Below, piece after piece: positions 9,772-18,684 of a stretch of 64,000 nt of DNA. The position numbers were made by a program, and so were the translations under genes. The notes beneath the pieces were generated by a model, which did not search any database, was not told the origin of the DNA, and worked only from the letters and a program-made list of their open reading frames with translations. The stretch comes from Cognatiluteimonas lumbrici. GTDB taxonomy: Bacteria; Pseudomonadota; Gammaproteobacteria; Xanthomonadales; Xanthomonadaceae. The stretch's first letter is position 1; each line of letters opens with the position of its first letter. Where the stretch lies: assembly GCF_006476065.1 (NCBI RefSeq), contig NZ_ML636798.1, positions 248,001 through 312,000 of the forward strand. Direction: 5' to 3'.

Positions 9772-11613
9772 ATGCAGGTAACGACGCCGGCACGACGCTG
9801 GTTCCTTGTGCTGTGGGTCACGTTGCTGGCGGTGAAGCTGCTGCTGGCGGCGCGGCTGCCGCTGTTCGTGGACGAGGCCTTCTATTGGCAGGAGGGGATG
9901 CACCCGGCGTGGGCGTATTCCGACCTGCCGGCACTGACCGCGTGGCTGATCCGCCTGGGGGTGGAAGTCGGCGGCAACAACGCGTTCTCGGTGCGCCTGC
10001 CGTTCCTGCTGCTGGCCGCGGCCGTGCCCTGGCTGGTGGCGCGGATCAGCGCGCGCGAGTTCGGCGCCGCGGCGGGCTGGCAGGCGGGCAGCTTCGCGAT
10101 GCTGCTGCCGCTGGCAGGCACCCTCGGCCTGCTGGCGGTGCCGGACGTGGCGATGGCGCTGGCCACGCTGCTGTGCATGGACGCGGGCACGCGCCTGCTG
10201 CGTGGCGTGAGCGCGGGCGCGGCGGTGGAACTGGCCCTGGGCCTCGGGCTCGGTGCACTGACCCATTACCGCTTCATCGCCGTGCTCGCGGTCGGTGCCG
10301 TAGCGCTCCTGCTGCTGCCCGAGGGACGGCGCGCGCTGCGCGACCCGCGCGTGATCGTGGCGATCGCGTTCGGGTTCGCGGCGTGGGCGCCGCTGGTGGG
10401 CTGGAACATCGACAACGCCGAGGCCGGGCTGCGCTTCCAGCTCGTGGACCGGCACCCGTGGGCGTTCCATGCCGACGGCCTGTGGTTCCTGCTGGTGCAG
10501 GCGCTGCTGGTGACCCCGCTGCTGTTCGCGGCGCTGGCGATCGCGGCCTGGCGCCACCTGCGCGGCGGCGCGCTGGTGGCGCGCTATTTCGCCTGGCTCG
10601 GGGTGCTGCTGGTCGGCGGCTTCTTCGTGCTCGGCTTCTTCGCCGACACCGAGCGGGTCAGCTTCCACTGGCCGTTGCCGGGCTACATGGCGCTGTTGCC
10701 GTTGTTGCCGGGGGTGCTGCGCGGCTGGCCCGCCTGGCTGCGCCGCGCCACCACCGCGCTGGCGGCGCTCGGTCTGCTGGCGATGCTCGGGTACTACGCC
10801 GCCGTCTCGGTGCCCGCGTTGCGCGCGGAGTCCTCCGACACCAAGGCCTACCCGGCCAACTTCGCCGGGTGGGAGCCGCTGGCCGAGGCGGTGCGCGGGA
10901 TGCGCGCAGGCATGCCCGCGGACACCCGGGTCGTCGCCGACAACTTCAAGGTCGGGGCCGAGCTGGGCTTCGCGCTCGGCGACCCGGACATCGCGGTGCT
11001 GCCGCATCCGCTCAACCGCAAGCACGGGCGCGCGCCCCAGCTCGCCCTGTGGAAGCTGCGGGTGGACGGGCGCGAAGACCTTGGTCCGCATCCGGTGCTG
11101 CTGGTGGTCGGCGCCACCGAGGTCGAGTACAAGCATTTGTTGGCGCGCTACCACGAGCTGTGCCGGCGCATGGGTCCGCTGCCGCCGCCGCGCACGGTGC
11201 ACGTGGACCACGGCCGCCAGCGCTTCCTGCTGTTCGCGCTCGCGCGCGAGCCCGCGACCGGGCCGTGCACCGCGCCCGCGATGGCATGGTTCGACGGACC
11301 GGCGCCCGGCAGCCGGGTGGGACGCAGCTTCGACGTGGCCGGCTGGGCGTTCAAGGACGGCGTCGGCATCGCGCGCGTGGAGGTGACGGTGGACGGGGAG
11401 GTGGTCGCGGAGGCCGACTACGGCAGCCCGCGCACCTACGTTGCCGAGTACTGGAAGATCTCCACCGACGAAGCGCATCCGCGGGTCGGCTTCGATGCCC
11501 GGGTGGACCTGCCCAAGGACATCGGGCCCGGCGTGCACTGGCTCGGGCTGGTGCTGCACGGCAAGGACGGCAGCCGCGAGCCCTGGCCGCGGCAGCGGAT
11601 CATCGTCGAGTAG
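9772..11613 (+). CDS. PMT/ArnT-like membrane glycosyltransferase with C-terminal beta domain
   Basis: A 613-residue integral membrane protein. The N-terminal part has about ten hydrophobic segments and, after the first, the acidic motif FVDEAFYWQ typical of GT39/ArnT-like enzymes that use polyprenyl-phosphate sugars. The soluble periplasmic portion starts around residue 350. The last 105 residues (from DGPAPGSRVG) look like an Ig-like beta-sandwich: GWAFKDGVGIARVEVTVDG is typical of such repeats in secreted proteins. Sugar and acceptor are unknown. It is divergent from the MoxR operon and its last 14 bases overlap the convergent methyltransferase. Confidence 0.82.
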   Translation: MQVTTPARRWFLVLWVTLLAVKLLLAARLPLFVDEAFYWQEGMHPAWAYSDLPALTAWLIRLGVEVGGNNAFSVRLPFLLLAAAVPWLVARISAREFGAAAGWQAGSFAMLLPLAGTLGLLAVPDVAMALATLLCMDAGTRLLRGVSAGAAVELALGLGLGALTHYRFIAVLAVGAVALLLLPEGRRALRDPRVIVAIAFGFAAWAPLVGWNIDNAEAGLRFQLVDRHPWAFHADGLWFLLVQALLVTPLLFAALAIAAWRHLRGGALVARYFAWLGVLLVGGFFVLGFFADTERVSFHWPLPGYMALLPLLPGVLRGWPAWLRRATTALAALGLLAMLGYYAAVSVPALRAESSDTKAYPANFAGWEPLAEAVRGMRAGMPADTRVVADNFKVGAELGFALGDPDIAVLPHPLNRKHGRAPQLALWKLRVDGREDLGPHPVLLVVGATEVEYKHLLARYHELCRRMGPLPPPRTVHVDHGRQRFLLFALAREPATGPCTAPAMAWFDGPAPGSRVGRSFDVAGWAFKDGVGIARVEVTVDGEVVAEADYGSPRTYVAEYWKISTDEAHPRVGFDARVDLPKDIGPGVHWLGLVLHGKDGSREPWPRQRIIVE

Positions 11614-12298
11614 CGAGCATCACCGTCCGCCGGTGGCCGCCGAAGCTGCGTGGCGGGGTCCACAGGAAGGCGTCGTCGAAGCCGGCATCGCGCACCCGCG
11701 CGGGGAGGTCGCGGCCGTAGTCGCGATACACCAGCACGCTACCCGGCCCGTTGAGGCGATCGCCGTGGTACGCGGGCGGCAACAGGTGCTCGAGCGAGGC
11801 GCCGCTGCCGCGGGCGCGCTCGACGGTCGCGTCGGCATCGTGCATCGGCACGGTCAACGCGAGCCAACCGCCCGGCGCCAGCACGCGGTGCAGTTCGCGG
11901 AACCCGGCGCGGTCGTCGGGCACGTGCTCGAACACCTCGGTCGAGGTGCACAGGTCGAAGCTGCCGTCGGCGAAGCTCAGCCGCTGCACGTCCTCGCAGC
12001 GCACGCCGTCGCGCAGGCTGCCCGGTTCGACGCCGTCCAGGTACTCGCTGGTGGCGACGCTGCCGCAGCGACGCCGCAGCCAGGCGAGGGCGGCGCCGGT
12101 AGTGGAGAGTTCATAGGCCCGGCGCGCCGCCAGCCCGGGCACGTGCGCGGCGACCGCGGCGACCAGCGACAGGTGCACCGGCGTGCCGCGGCAGCGCAGG
12201 CAGCGCACCAGCATCTCGTCGTCGCCCAGCACCGCCAGCAGCGAGGGGCCGCAGCCCGGGCAGCGCAGCGGTGCGAGGCGCAGGCGCGAGGGCTTCAC
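11600..12298 (-). CDS. Class I SAM-dependent methyltransferase with N-terminal zinc ribbon
   Basis: A 232-residue protein. The N terminus holds a probable zinc ribbon (CPGC and CLRC, about 20 residues apart, Trm112-like). The Rossmann methyltransferase part follows: LSFADGSFDLCTSTEVFEHV and LHRVLAPGGWLALTVPM are the conserved motifs IV-V of UbiE/Methyltransf_11 proteins. The target is unknown. The start is GTG; it overlaps the maf stop (GTGA), so the two genes are probably cotranscribed. Its 3' end overlaps that of the glycosyltransferase. Confidence 0.82.
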   Translation of the reverse strand: MKPSRLRLAPLRCPGCGPSLLAVLGDDEMLVRCLRCRGTPVHLSLVAAVAAHVPGLAARRAYELSTTGAALAWLRRRCGSVATSEYLDGVEPGSLRDGVRCEDVQRLSFADGSFDLCTSTEVFEHVPDDRAGFRELHRVLAPGGWLALTVPMHDADATVERARGSGASLEHLLPPAYHGDRLNGPGSVLVYRDYGRDLPARVRDAGFDDAFLWTPPRSFGGHRRTVMLATRR

Positions 12299-12870
12299 GG
12301 CAACTGGAAGCCGGCCTGGCGCAGCAGGCCCGCGGTGGCGATCAGCGGCAGGCCGACCAGCGCGGTCGGATCGCGCGACTCGATCGCCTCGAACAAGGTG
12401 ATGCCGAGGCCCTCCGACTTGAAGCTGCCGGCGCAGTCCAGCGGCTGCTCGGCCTCGACGTAGCGCGCGATCTCCGCCTCCGACAGGGCCCGGAAGCGCA
12501 CCGTGGTCGTGTCCAGCGCCTGCAGGCGCCGGCCGTCGCCGTGGGCCAGGCAGACCGCGGTATGGAAGCGCACCGCGCGGCCGGCCATGGCCGCCAGCTG
12601 GGCGCAGGCGCGCTCCCGGCTGCCGGGCTTGCCCAGCGGGGCGCCCCCGAGTTCGGCGACCTGGTCGGAGCCGATCACCCAGGCATCGCCGTGGCCGCGG
12701 GCGACGGCGGCGGCCTTGGCCTCCGCGAGGCGGACGGCGAGCGCTGCCGGCGCCTCCCCGGACAGCGGCGATTCATCCACGTCCGGGCGCGCCGCCGCGA
12801 ACGGCAGCCGCAGCCGCGCCAGCAGTTCGCGCCGGTAGGGCGAGGTGGAGGCGAGGACCAGCCGTGGCAT
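12295..12870 (-). CDS. maf: Maf-family nucleotide pyrophosphatase
   Basis: A 191-residue protein with all Maf landmarks: the start LVLASTSPYRRELL, the RPDVDE segment, the catalytic region VIGSDQVAEL with LGKP, and the C-terminal DCAGSFKSEGLGITLFE. Maf proteins hydrolyse nucleotides such as dTTP/UTP or m7GTP; the GSFKSEGLG segment here matches the YceF-type (m7GTP) subgroup better than YhdE, though this is inference. It is followed by the methyltransferase with a four-base overlap and preceded by a small membrane protein gene on the same strand. Confidence 0.93.
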   Translation of the reverse strand: MPRLVLASTSPYRRELLARLRLPFAAARPDVDESPLSGEAPAALAVRLAEAKAAAVARGHGDAWVIGSDQVAELGGAPLGKPGSRERACAQLAAMAGRAVRFHTAVCLAHGDGRRLQALDTTTVRFRALSEAEIARYVEAEQPLDCAGSFKSEGLGITLFEAIESRDPTALVGLPLIATAGLLRQAGFQLP

Positions 12871-12874
12871 GGCT

Positions 12875-13234
12875 TCAGTGCAGGCTCGGCGCGCGGGCGC
12901 GCTCGATCCGCGCCAGCTGCTGGTCGATCCGGCGCCGGCCGGCGTCGATCGAGTCGCGGACCTGGTCCAGCTGCTCGACCGAGGCCTGCTGGCCGTGCTG
13001 CTGCAGCCACAGGCGCTGGCGCAGCATTTCCTGCATGGCATCGCGCACCGGGTTGTCCTCGCTGCCGGCCACGGCCTCGATCTCGGCCCGCGCCTCGCGC
13101 AGCCGGGCCTCGAGCGCGTCGGCCGAATCCAGCACCTGGGCAAGCGCCCGCTGGCGGCGGTTGCCGCGGCGCAGGGACACGAACAGCACCGCGGCGACGG
13201 CGGCGAGGGTCAGCAGCGCGATGGCGAGGGTCAA
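12875..13234 (-). CDS. Small membrane-anchored coiled-coil protein, unknown function
   Basis: 119 residues: an N-terminal hydrophobic segment (about 3-20, LAIALLTLAAVAAVLFVSL) followed by a charged, heptad-rich helical region to the end, with Arg/Glu/Gln-rich stretches suggesting a coiled coil. I do not recognise a named family. Four bases separate its stop from the maf start on the same strand, so it is probably cotranscribed with maf. The long plus-strand frames over it are shadows of GC-rich codon use. Confidence 0.65.
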   Translation of the reverse strand: MTLAIALLTLAAVAAVLFVSLRRGNRRQRALAQVLDSADALEARLREARAEIEAVAGSEDNPVRDAMQEMLRQRLWLQQHGQQASVEQLDQVRDSIDAGRRRIDQQLARIERARAPSLH

Positions 13235-13317
13235 TGTCCGATCCGGCCCGGGCGGACCGCCAGTCTGCCGCGCCCCGGGACCCCGGGCAAATCCCCGTGG
13301 CGCAAGGACTTGCGGGT

Positions 13318-13346
13318 TTGACAGGACCCCGGCCGACCCTTAACAT
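13318..13346 (+). promoter_or_regulatory. Sigma70-type promoter for yceD-rpmF-fab cluster
   Basis: A perfect -35 box TTGACA (13318-13323), a 17-base spacer and a -10 box TAACAT (13341-13346) stand just upstream of yceD. The expected transcription start, about seven bases after the -10 box, would be near 13353, only about four bases before the ATG at 13357. The mRNA would thus be leaderless or nearly so. Confidence 0.75.
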
Positions 13347-13356
13347 TTTGCGGCTT

Positions 13357-13881
13357 ATGTCCGCTGGAACGCTGCCGGAAGTGCTGGACGCCTGGCGCAT
13401 GGTGGCCGCGCGACGGGGCTTCGAGGGAACCTTGCCGTTGTCCGCGCTGGAGCGCCTCGTCGAGGTGCTCAGCGACGACGAGGGCGAGGTCCATTACGCG
13501 ATCGAGTTCGACCGCGACGCGCTGCAGGTCCCGTACGTGGAGGTGCGGCTGCAGGCGGCGCTGCCGTTGACCTGCCAGCGCACCCTGCAGCGGTTCCTGC
13601 AGCCGGTGCAGCTGGCGCAGCGGCTGGCGCTGCTGCCCGCGGGCACCGACCTGGAAGCCGCGGAAGCCGGCTTGCCGGAAGGATACGAGCCGCTGCCGCT
13701 GCCGCCCGATGGCGCGCTGCGGCCGCAGGAGCTGGTCGAGGACGAGTTGATCCTCGCGGTTCCGGTGGTACCGATCTCGCCCGGAAGCGAGGCGGTGGAG
13801 CGGGACTGGTCCCCGCCGCGGGAAGACGCGGCGAAGGCCAGCCCGTTCGCGGCGCTGGAAGCGCTGAAGAAGCGCGACTGA
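13357..13881 (+). CDS. yceD: YceD/DUF177 protein, 23S rRNA accumulation factor
   Basis: A 174-residue protein of the DUF177 family. It has the conserved central segment LQAALPLTCQRTLQRFLQPV, in which the family cysteine appears, and the acidic VEDELILAVPVVP motif. In other bacteria YceD is required for 23S rRNA accumulation and is always upstream of rpmF, as here (43 bases). The start MSAGTLPEVLDAWRMVA fits the xanthomonad form of the protein. No Shine-Dalgarno precedes the ATG, consistent with the promoter position. Confidence 0.9.
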   Translation: MSAGTLPEVLDAWRMVAARRGFEGTLPLSALERLVEVLSDDEGEVHYAIEFDRDALQVPYVEVRLQAALPLTCQRTLQRFLQPVQLAQRLALLPAGTDLEAAEAGLPEGYEPLPLPPDGALRPQELVEDELILAVPVVPISPGSEAVERDWSPPREDAAKASPFAALEALKKRD

Positions 13882-13924
13882 CCGATAATTAGTTGCATCA
13901 CGCATTCAAGCTGGAGCGATTCCC

Positions 13925-14119
13925 ATGGCTGTGCAGAAGTCCCGAGTTTCCCCGTCCCGCCGTGGCATGCGCCGCGCCCACGACGCGCTGAGCGCCAAGC
14001 AGCTGGCCACCGACCCGACCTCGGGCGAGACCCACCTGCGCCACCACGTGACCGCCGACGGCTACTACCGCGGCCGCCAGGTGGTCGCGCCGAAGACCAA
14101 GATCGTCGAAGAAGACTGA
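13925..14119 (+). CDS. rpmF: 50S ribosomal protein L32
   Basis: 64 residues beginning [20 protein letters not shown], the invariant L32 start, with the later [11 protein letters not shown]-like segment ([10 protein letters not shown]). It lacks the zinc-binding cysteines found in some bacterial L32 proteins (no Cys at all), the normal state for this lineage. It is located between yceD and fabH, as in other gammaproteobacteria apart from the absence of plsX. Confidence 0.97.
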   Translation: MAVQKSRVSPSRRGMRRAHDALSAKQLATDPTSGETHLRHHVTADGYYRGRQVVAPKTKIVEED

Positions 14120-14125
14120 TCCCTG

Positions 14126-15097
14126 ATGGCCTTCGCGCGCATCGCGGGCACCGGCAGCTACCTGCCGGAGAAGGTGCTGACCAACGACGACCTGGCGAAG
14201 ATCGTCGATACCAGCGACGAGTGGATCGCCAGCCGCACCGGGATCCGCGAGCGGCATGTCGCGGCCGAGGGCGAGACCACCGGCGACCTGGCGTACCAGG
14301 CCGCCGTGCGCGCCATGGAGGCCGCCGGCGTGGATGCCTCCGAGCTCGACCTGATCGTGCTCGGGACCACCACGCCCGACCTGGTCTTCCCGTCGACTGC
14401 CTGCCTGCTGCAGGCCCGTCTGGGCGTCGCCGGCTGCCCTGCGTTCGACGTCAACGCCGCCTGCTCGGGCTTCATCTACGCGCTGTCGGTGGCCGACAAG
14501 TTCATCCGCGCCGGCGCCGCGAAGACCGCGCTCGTGGTCGGCGCCGAGACGCTCACCCGCATGCTCGACTGGAACGACCGCAGCACCTGCGTGCTGTTCG
14601 GCGACGGTGCCGGCGCGGTGGTGCTCAAGGCGGACGAGGAGACCGGCATCCTCGGCACCCACCTGCACGCTGACGGCGCCAAGAAGGAACTGCTGTGGAA
14701 CCCGGTCGGCGTGTCGGTCGGGTTCAAGCCGGAGGAGCACAACGCCGGCGTCAAGGTGCTGATGACCGGCAACGAGGTCTTCAAGCACGCGGTCAAGGCG
14801 CTCGATGCGGTGGTCGAGGAAACGCTGGCCGCCAACGGCCTGGACCGCCACGAGATCGACTGGCTGATCCCGCACCAGGCCAACCTGCGCATCATCGAGG
14901 CCACGGCCAAGCGCCTGGACATGCCGATGGATCGCGTGATCGTCACCGTGGACCGCCACGGCAACACCTCTTCGGGCTCGGTGCCGCTGGCGCTGGACGA
15001 AGCGGTGCGCTCGGGCAAGATCGAGCGCGGCCAGATGGTGCTGCTCGAGGCCTTCGGCGGCGGCTTCACCTGGGGCAGCGTGCTGCTGCGTTACTGA
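14126..15097 (+). CDS. fabH: 3-oxoacyl-ACP synthase III (FabH)
   Basis: A 323-residue condensing enzyme that starts fatty-acid synthesis from acyl-CoA and malonyl-ACP. The catalytic Cys113 lies in NAACSGF; the His is in [11 protein letters not shown] and the Asn in GNTSSGSVP; the C terminus [13 protein letters not shown] is typical. The gene begins six bases after rpmF. In Escherichia coli plsX lies between rpmF and fabH; it is not present here. A REP-type palindrome lies directly downstream. Confidence 0.97.
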   Translation: MAFARIAGTGSYLPEKVLTNDDLAKIVDTSDEWIASRTGIRERHVAAEGETTGDLAYQAAVRAMEAAGVDASELDLIVLGTTTPDLVFPSTACLLQARLGVAGCPAFDVNAACSGFIYALSVADKFIRAGAAKTALVVGAETLTRMLDWNDRSTCVLFGDGAGAVVLKADEETGILGTHLHADGAKKELLWNPVGVSVGFKPEEHNAGVKVLMTGNEVFKHAVKALDAVVEETLAANGLDRHEIDWLIPHQANLRIIEATAKRLDMPMDRVIVTVDRHGNTSSGSVPLALDEAVRSGKIERGQMVLLEAFGGGFTWGSVLLRY

Positions 15098-15104
15098 TCA
15101 TGCG

Positions 15105-15152
15105 TGTGGGAGCGCGCCTTGCGCGCGATCGCGGCCAAGGGCCGCTCCCACA
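15105..15152. repeat. REPIN: two inverted REP units
   Basis: A 48-base inverted pair between fabH and fabD. The left arm begins TGTGGGAGCG and the right arm ends CGCTCCCACA. Each arm is a REP unit of the form GTGGGAGCG-NN-CCTTG-NN-CGCGATC; the two differ only by swapped CG/GC in the stem, which keeps each stem paired. This is the dimeric REPIN layout mobilised by REP-associated tyrosine transposases. Confidence 0.75.
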
Positions 15153-15235
15153 TACGCTGCAGTACAGACGATCCCGGAGGCTGGTGATTATCATGCGCGT
15201 CCCTTTTGCAGCCCCCGCTCGTTCCGCCTGATCCG

Positions 15236-16171
15236 ATGACCGCTTCGCTCGCCTTCGTGTTTCCCGGCCAGGGGTCGCAGTCCAGCGGCATGCTCGGCGC
15301 GCTCGCCGACGCGCATCCGCTGGTCCGCACCACGTTCGCCGAAGCCTCGGACGGCGCGGGCGTGGACCTGTGGGCGCTGTCGCAGGACGGCGATGCGCGC
15401 CTGGACCAGACCGAGTTCACCCAGCCTGCGCTGCTCGCCGCCGGCGTTGCCGTGTGGCGCGCGTGGCTGCATGCCGGCGGCGCGCAGCCGATGGCGCTGG
15501 CCGGACACAGCCTCGGCGAGTACAGCGCGCTGGTCGCCGCCGGCGCGCTGTCGCTGGCCGATGCCGCGCGCCTGGTGCGCCTGCGCGGGCAGCTGATGCA
15601 GGACGCCGCGCCCGCGGGCACCGGCGCCATGGCCGCCGTGCTCGGCGCCGAGGACGAAGTGGTCGCCGCGGTGTGCCGCGAGGCCACCGGTGACGAGGTG
15701 GTCGTGCCGGCGAACTTCAATTCCCCCGGCCAGGTGGTCATCGGCGGCCACGCAGCCGCGGTGGACCGTGCGATCGCGCTGCTCGCCGAGCGCGGCGTGC
15801 GCAAGGCGGTGAAGCTGGCGGTGAGCGTGCCGTCGCACACGCCGCTGATGCGCGAGGCCGCCAACCGCCTGTCCGAGGCGATGGCCGGCCTGCGCTGGCA
15901 GGACCCGAAGCTGCCGGTGGTGCAGAACGTCGACGCGGAAGTGCACGAAGGCGTGCAGGCGATCCGCGATGCGCTGGTGCGCCAGCTCTACCTGCCGGTG
16001 CAGTGGACCGGCTGCGTGCAGGCCCTCGCCGCGCGCGGCGCCACCCGCATCGCCGAATGCGGCCCCGGCAAGGTCCTCAGCGGCCTGTGCAAGCGCATCG
16101 ACAAATCCCTCGACGCCCGCCCCCTCGGCACCCCCGACGACTTCGACGCCGCGCTGGCGGACTGGAAATAA
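15236..16171 (+). CDS. fabD: Malonyl-CoA:ACP transacylase (FabD)
   Basis: A 311-residue acyltransferase that moves malonyl from CoA to ACP. It starts with the family signature LAFVFPGQGSQ, has nucleophile Ser92 in GHSLGEYSALV, the conserved Gln/Arg segment (VRLRGQLMQ) and the catalytic His in VPSHTPLM. The ATG at 15236 follows a REPIN-containing spacer of 138 bases, so fabD may depend on transcription from upstream or on its own weak promoter. A second palindromic element follows its stop codon directly. Confidence 0.96.
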   Translation: MTASLAFVFPGQGSQSSGMLGALADAHPLVRTTFAEASDGAGVDLWALSQDGDARLDQTEFTQPALLAAGVAVWRAWLHAGGAQPMALAGHSLGEYSALVAAGALSLADAARLVRLRGQLMQDAAPAGTGAMAAVLGAEDEVVAAVCREATGDEVVVPANFNSPGQVVIGGHAAAVDRAIALLAERGVRKAVKLAVSVPSHTPLMREAANRLSEAMAGLRWQDPKLPVVQNVDAEVHEGVQAIRDALVRQLYLPVQWTGCVQALAARGATRIAECGPGKVLSGLCKRIDKSLDARPLGTPDDFDAALADWK

Positions 16172-16296
16172 TTTTTAGCCACAGATTCCACTGATTGGAA
16201 AGGATCAAAGCGGATCAATCAGTAATGGGTTCGCTGCACGTTGGCAGATCGCCGCGAACCCAATCCTTTTTTCATCTGTGAAATCTGTGGCAAAAA
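16172..16296. repeat. MITE-like palindromic element, copy A
   Basis: The 125 bases between fabD and fabG are an imperfect palindrome. The left end reads TTTAGCCACAGATTCCAC and the right end ATCTGTGAAATCTGTGG, with GGAAAGGAT near the left matched by ATCCTTTTTT near the right. A second copy (39140-39250) has the same ends and a related, shorter core. It starts at the base following the fabD stop and is the most A/T-rich stretch in this part of the window. No open reading frame is seen inside. Confidence 0.75.
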
Positions 16297-16317
16297 GAAA
16301 GTTTGAAGGAGCACGTG

Positions 16318-17061
16318 ATGGACAAGGTGTTGCAGGGTGAGGTGGCGCTGGTCACCGGTGCGAGCCGGGGGATCGGGGCGGCGATCGCGGACGAGCTTGC
16401 GGCGCTGGGCGCGACCGTGATCGGCACCGCGACGTCCGACGGCGGCGCCGCCGCGATCGGCGAGCGCCTGCAGGCGGCCGGCGGCCACGGCCGCAAGCTC
16501 GACGTCACCGATGCCGCGTCCGTGGACGCGCTGGTGGACGCGATCGCCAAGGAGTTCGGCCCGGTGTCGATCCTGGTCAACAACGCCGGCATCACCCGCG
16601 ACAACCTGCTGATGCGCATGAAGGACGAGGACTGGCAGGCGATCCTCGACACCAACCTCACCAGCGTCTACCGCACCAGCAAGGCGGTGATGCGCGGGAT
16701 GATGAAGGCGCGCAAGGGCCGCATCGTCAACATCGCGTCCGTGGTCGGCGTCACCGGCAATGCCGGGCAGGCCAACTACGCCGCCGCCAAGGCCGGGATC
16801 ATCGCGTTCAGCAAGTCGCTGGCCAAGGAGGTCGGCAGCCGCGGCGTGACCGTCAACGTGGTCGCGCCCGGATTCATCGACACCGACATGACCCGCGCGC
16901 TGCCCGAGGCGGCCCGCGAGGGCCTGGTGTCGCAGATCGCGCTGGGACGCCTCGGCGAGCCCGCCGACATCGCCCGTGCCGTGGCCTTCCTGGCCGGCCC
17001 GGCAGCCAGTTACATCACCGGCGAGACCCTGCACGTGAACGGCGGCATGTACATGCCGTAG
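16318..17061 (+). CDS. fabG: 3-oxoacyl-ACP reductase (FabG)
   Basis: A 247-residue short-chain dehydrogenase: NADPH-binding TGASRGIG near residue 14, NNAGIT, catalytic Ser (NIASVVG), Tyr and Lys in NYAAAKAG, and the C-terminal NGGMYM. It reduces 3-ketoacyl-ACP in fatty-acid elongation. ATG 16318 is preceded by AAGGAG six bases upstream. The gene follows the palindromic element, which leaves only about 20 bases for its leader. Confidence 0.96.
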   Translation: MDKVLQGEVALVTGASRGIGAAIADELAALGATVIGTATSDGGAAAIGERLQAAGGHGRKLDVTDAASVDALVDAIAKEFGPVSILVNNAGITRDNLLMRMKDEDWQAILDTNLTSVYRTSKAVMRGMMKARKGRIVNIASVVGVTGNAGQANYAAAKAGIIAFSKSLAKEVGSRGVTVNVVAPGFIDTDMTRALPEAAREGLVSQIALGRLGEPADIARAVAFLAGPAASYITGETLHVNGGMYMP

Positions 17062-17118
17062 GGGCCTTTTGCCTTTACACTACCCACCTGAACAGACTCC
17101 CGGGAGGAGCGGATACCC

Positions 17119-17358
17119 ATGAGCACCATCGAAGAGCGCGTCAAGAAGATCGTTGTCGAACAGCTGGGCGTCAAGGAAGAGGAGGTCACCAACAGCGCCT
17201 CGTTCGTCGACGACCTGGGCGCGGATTCGCTCGACACCGTCGAGCTGGTGATGGCGCTCGAGGAAGAGTTCGAGTGCGAGATCCCGGACGAGGAAGCCGA
17301 GAAGATCACCTCCGTGCAGCAGGCGATCGACTACGTCAAGGCGCACGTCAAGGAGTAA
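17119..17358 (+). CDS. acpP: Acyl carrier protein
   Basis: 79 residues, strongly acidic, with the phosphopantetheine attachment site Ser37 in [18 protein letters not shown]. This is the central carrier of fatty-acid synthesis. It is preceded by a strong Shine-Dalgarno (GGGAGGAG). A stable hairpin follows the stop codon (17384-17404), before fabF. Confidence 0.98.
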   Translation: MSTIEERVKKIVVEQLGVKEEEVTNSASFVDDLGADSLDTVELVMALEEEFECEIPDEEAEKITSVQQAIDYVKAHVKE

Positions 17359-17383
17359 TCCCGCGCGTCCGTGACACACTGCC

Positions 17384-17404
17384 GGGGCCGCTTCTTGCGG
17401 CCCC
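17384..17404 (+). promoter_or_regulatory. Perfect hairpin between acpP and fabF
   Basis: GGGGCCGC, loop TTCTT, GCGGCCCC: an eight-pair perfect GC stem in the 74-base acpP-fabF gap. No T-run follows, so it is a poor intrinsic terminator. It is more likely an mRNA 3'-end stabiliser or a partial attenuator that lets acpP be made in excess over fabF. The role is inferred. Confidence 0.6.
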
Positions 17405-17432
17405 GCGCATTTGCAACGAGGGAGCTGGACAC

Positions 17433-18671
<1,239 letters not shown>

Positions 18672-18684
18672 CGCGGGCGGGCGC

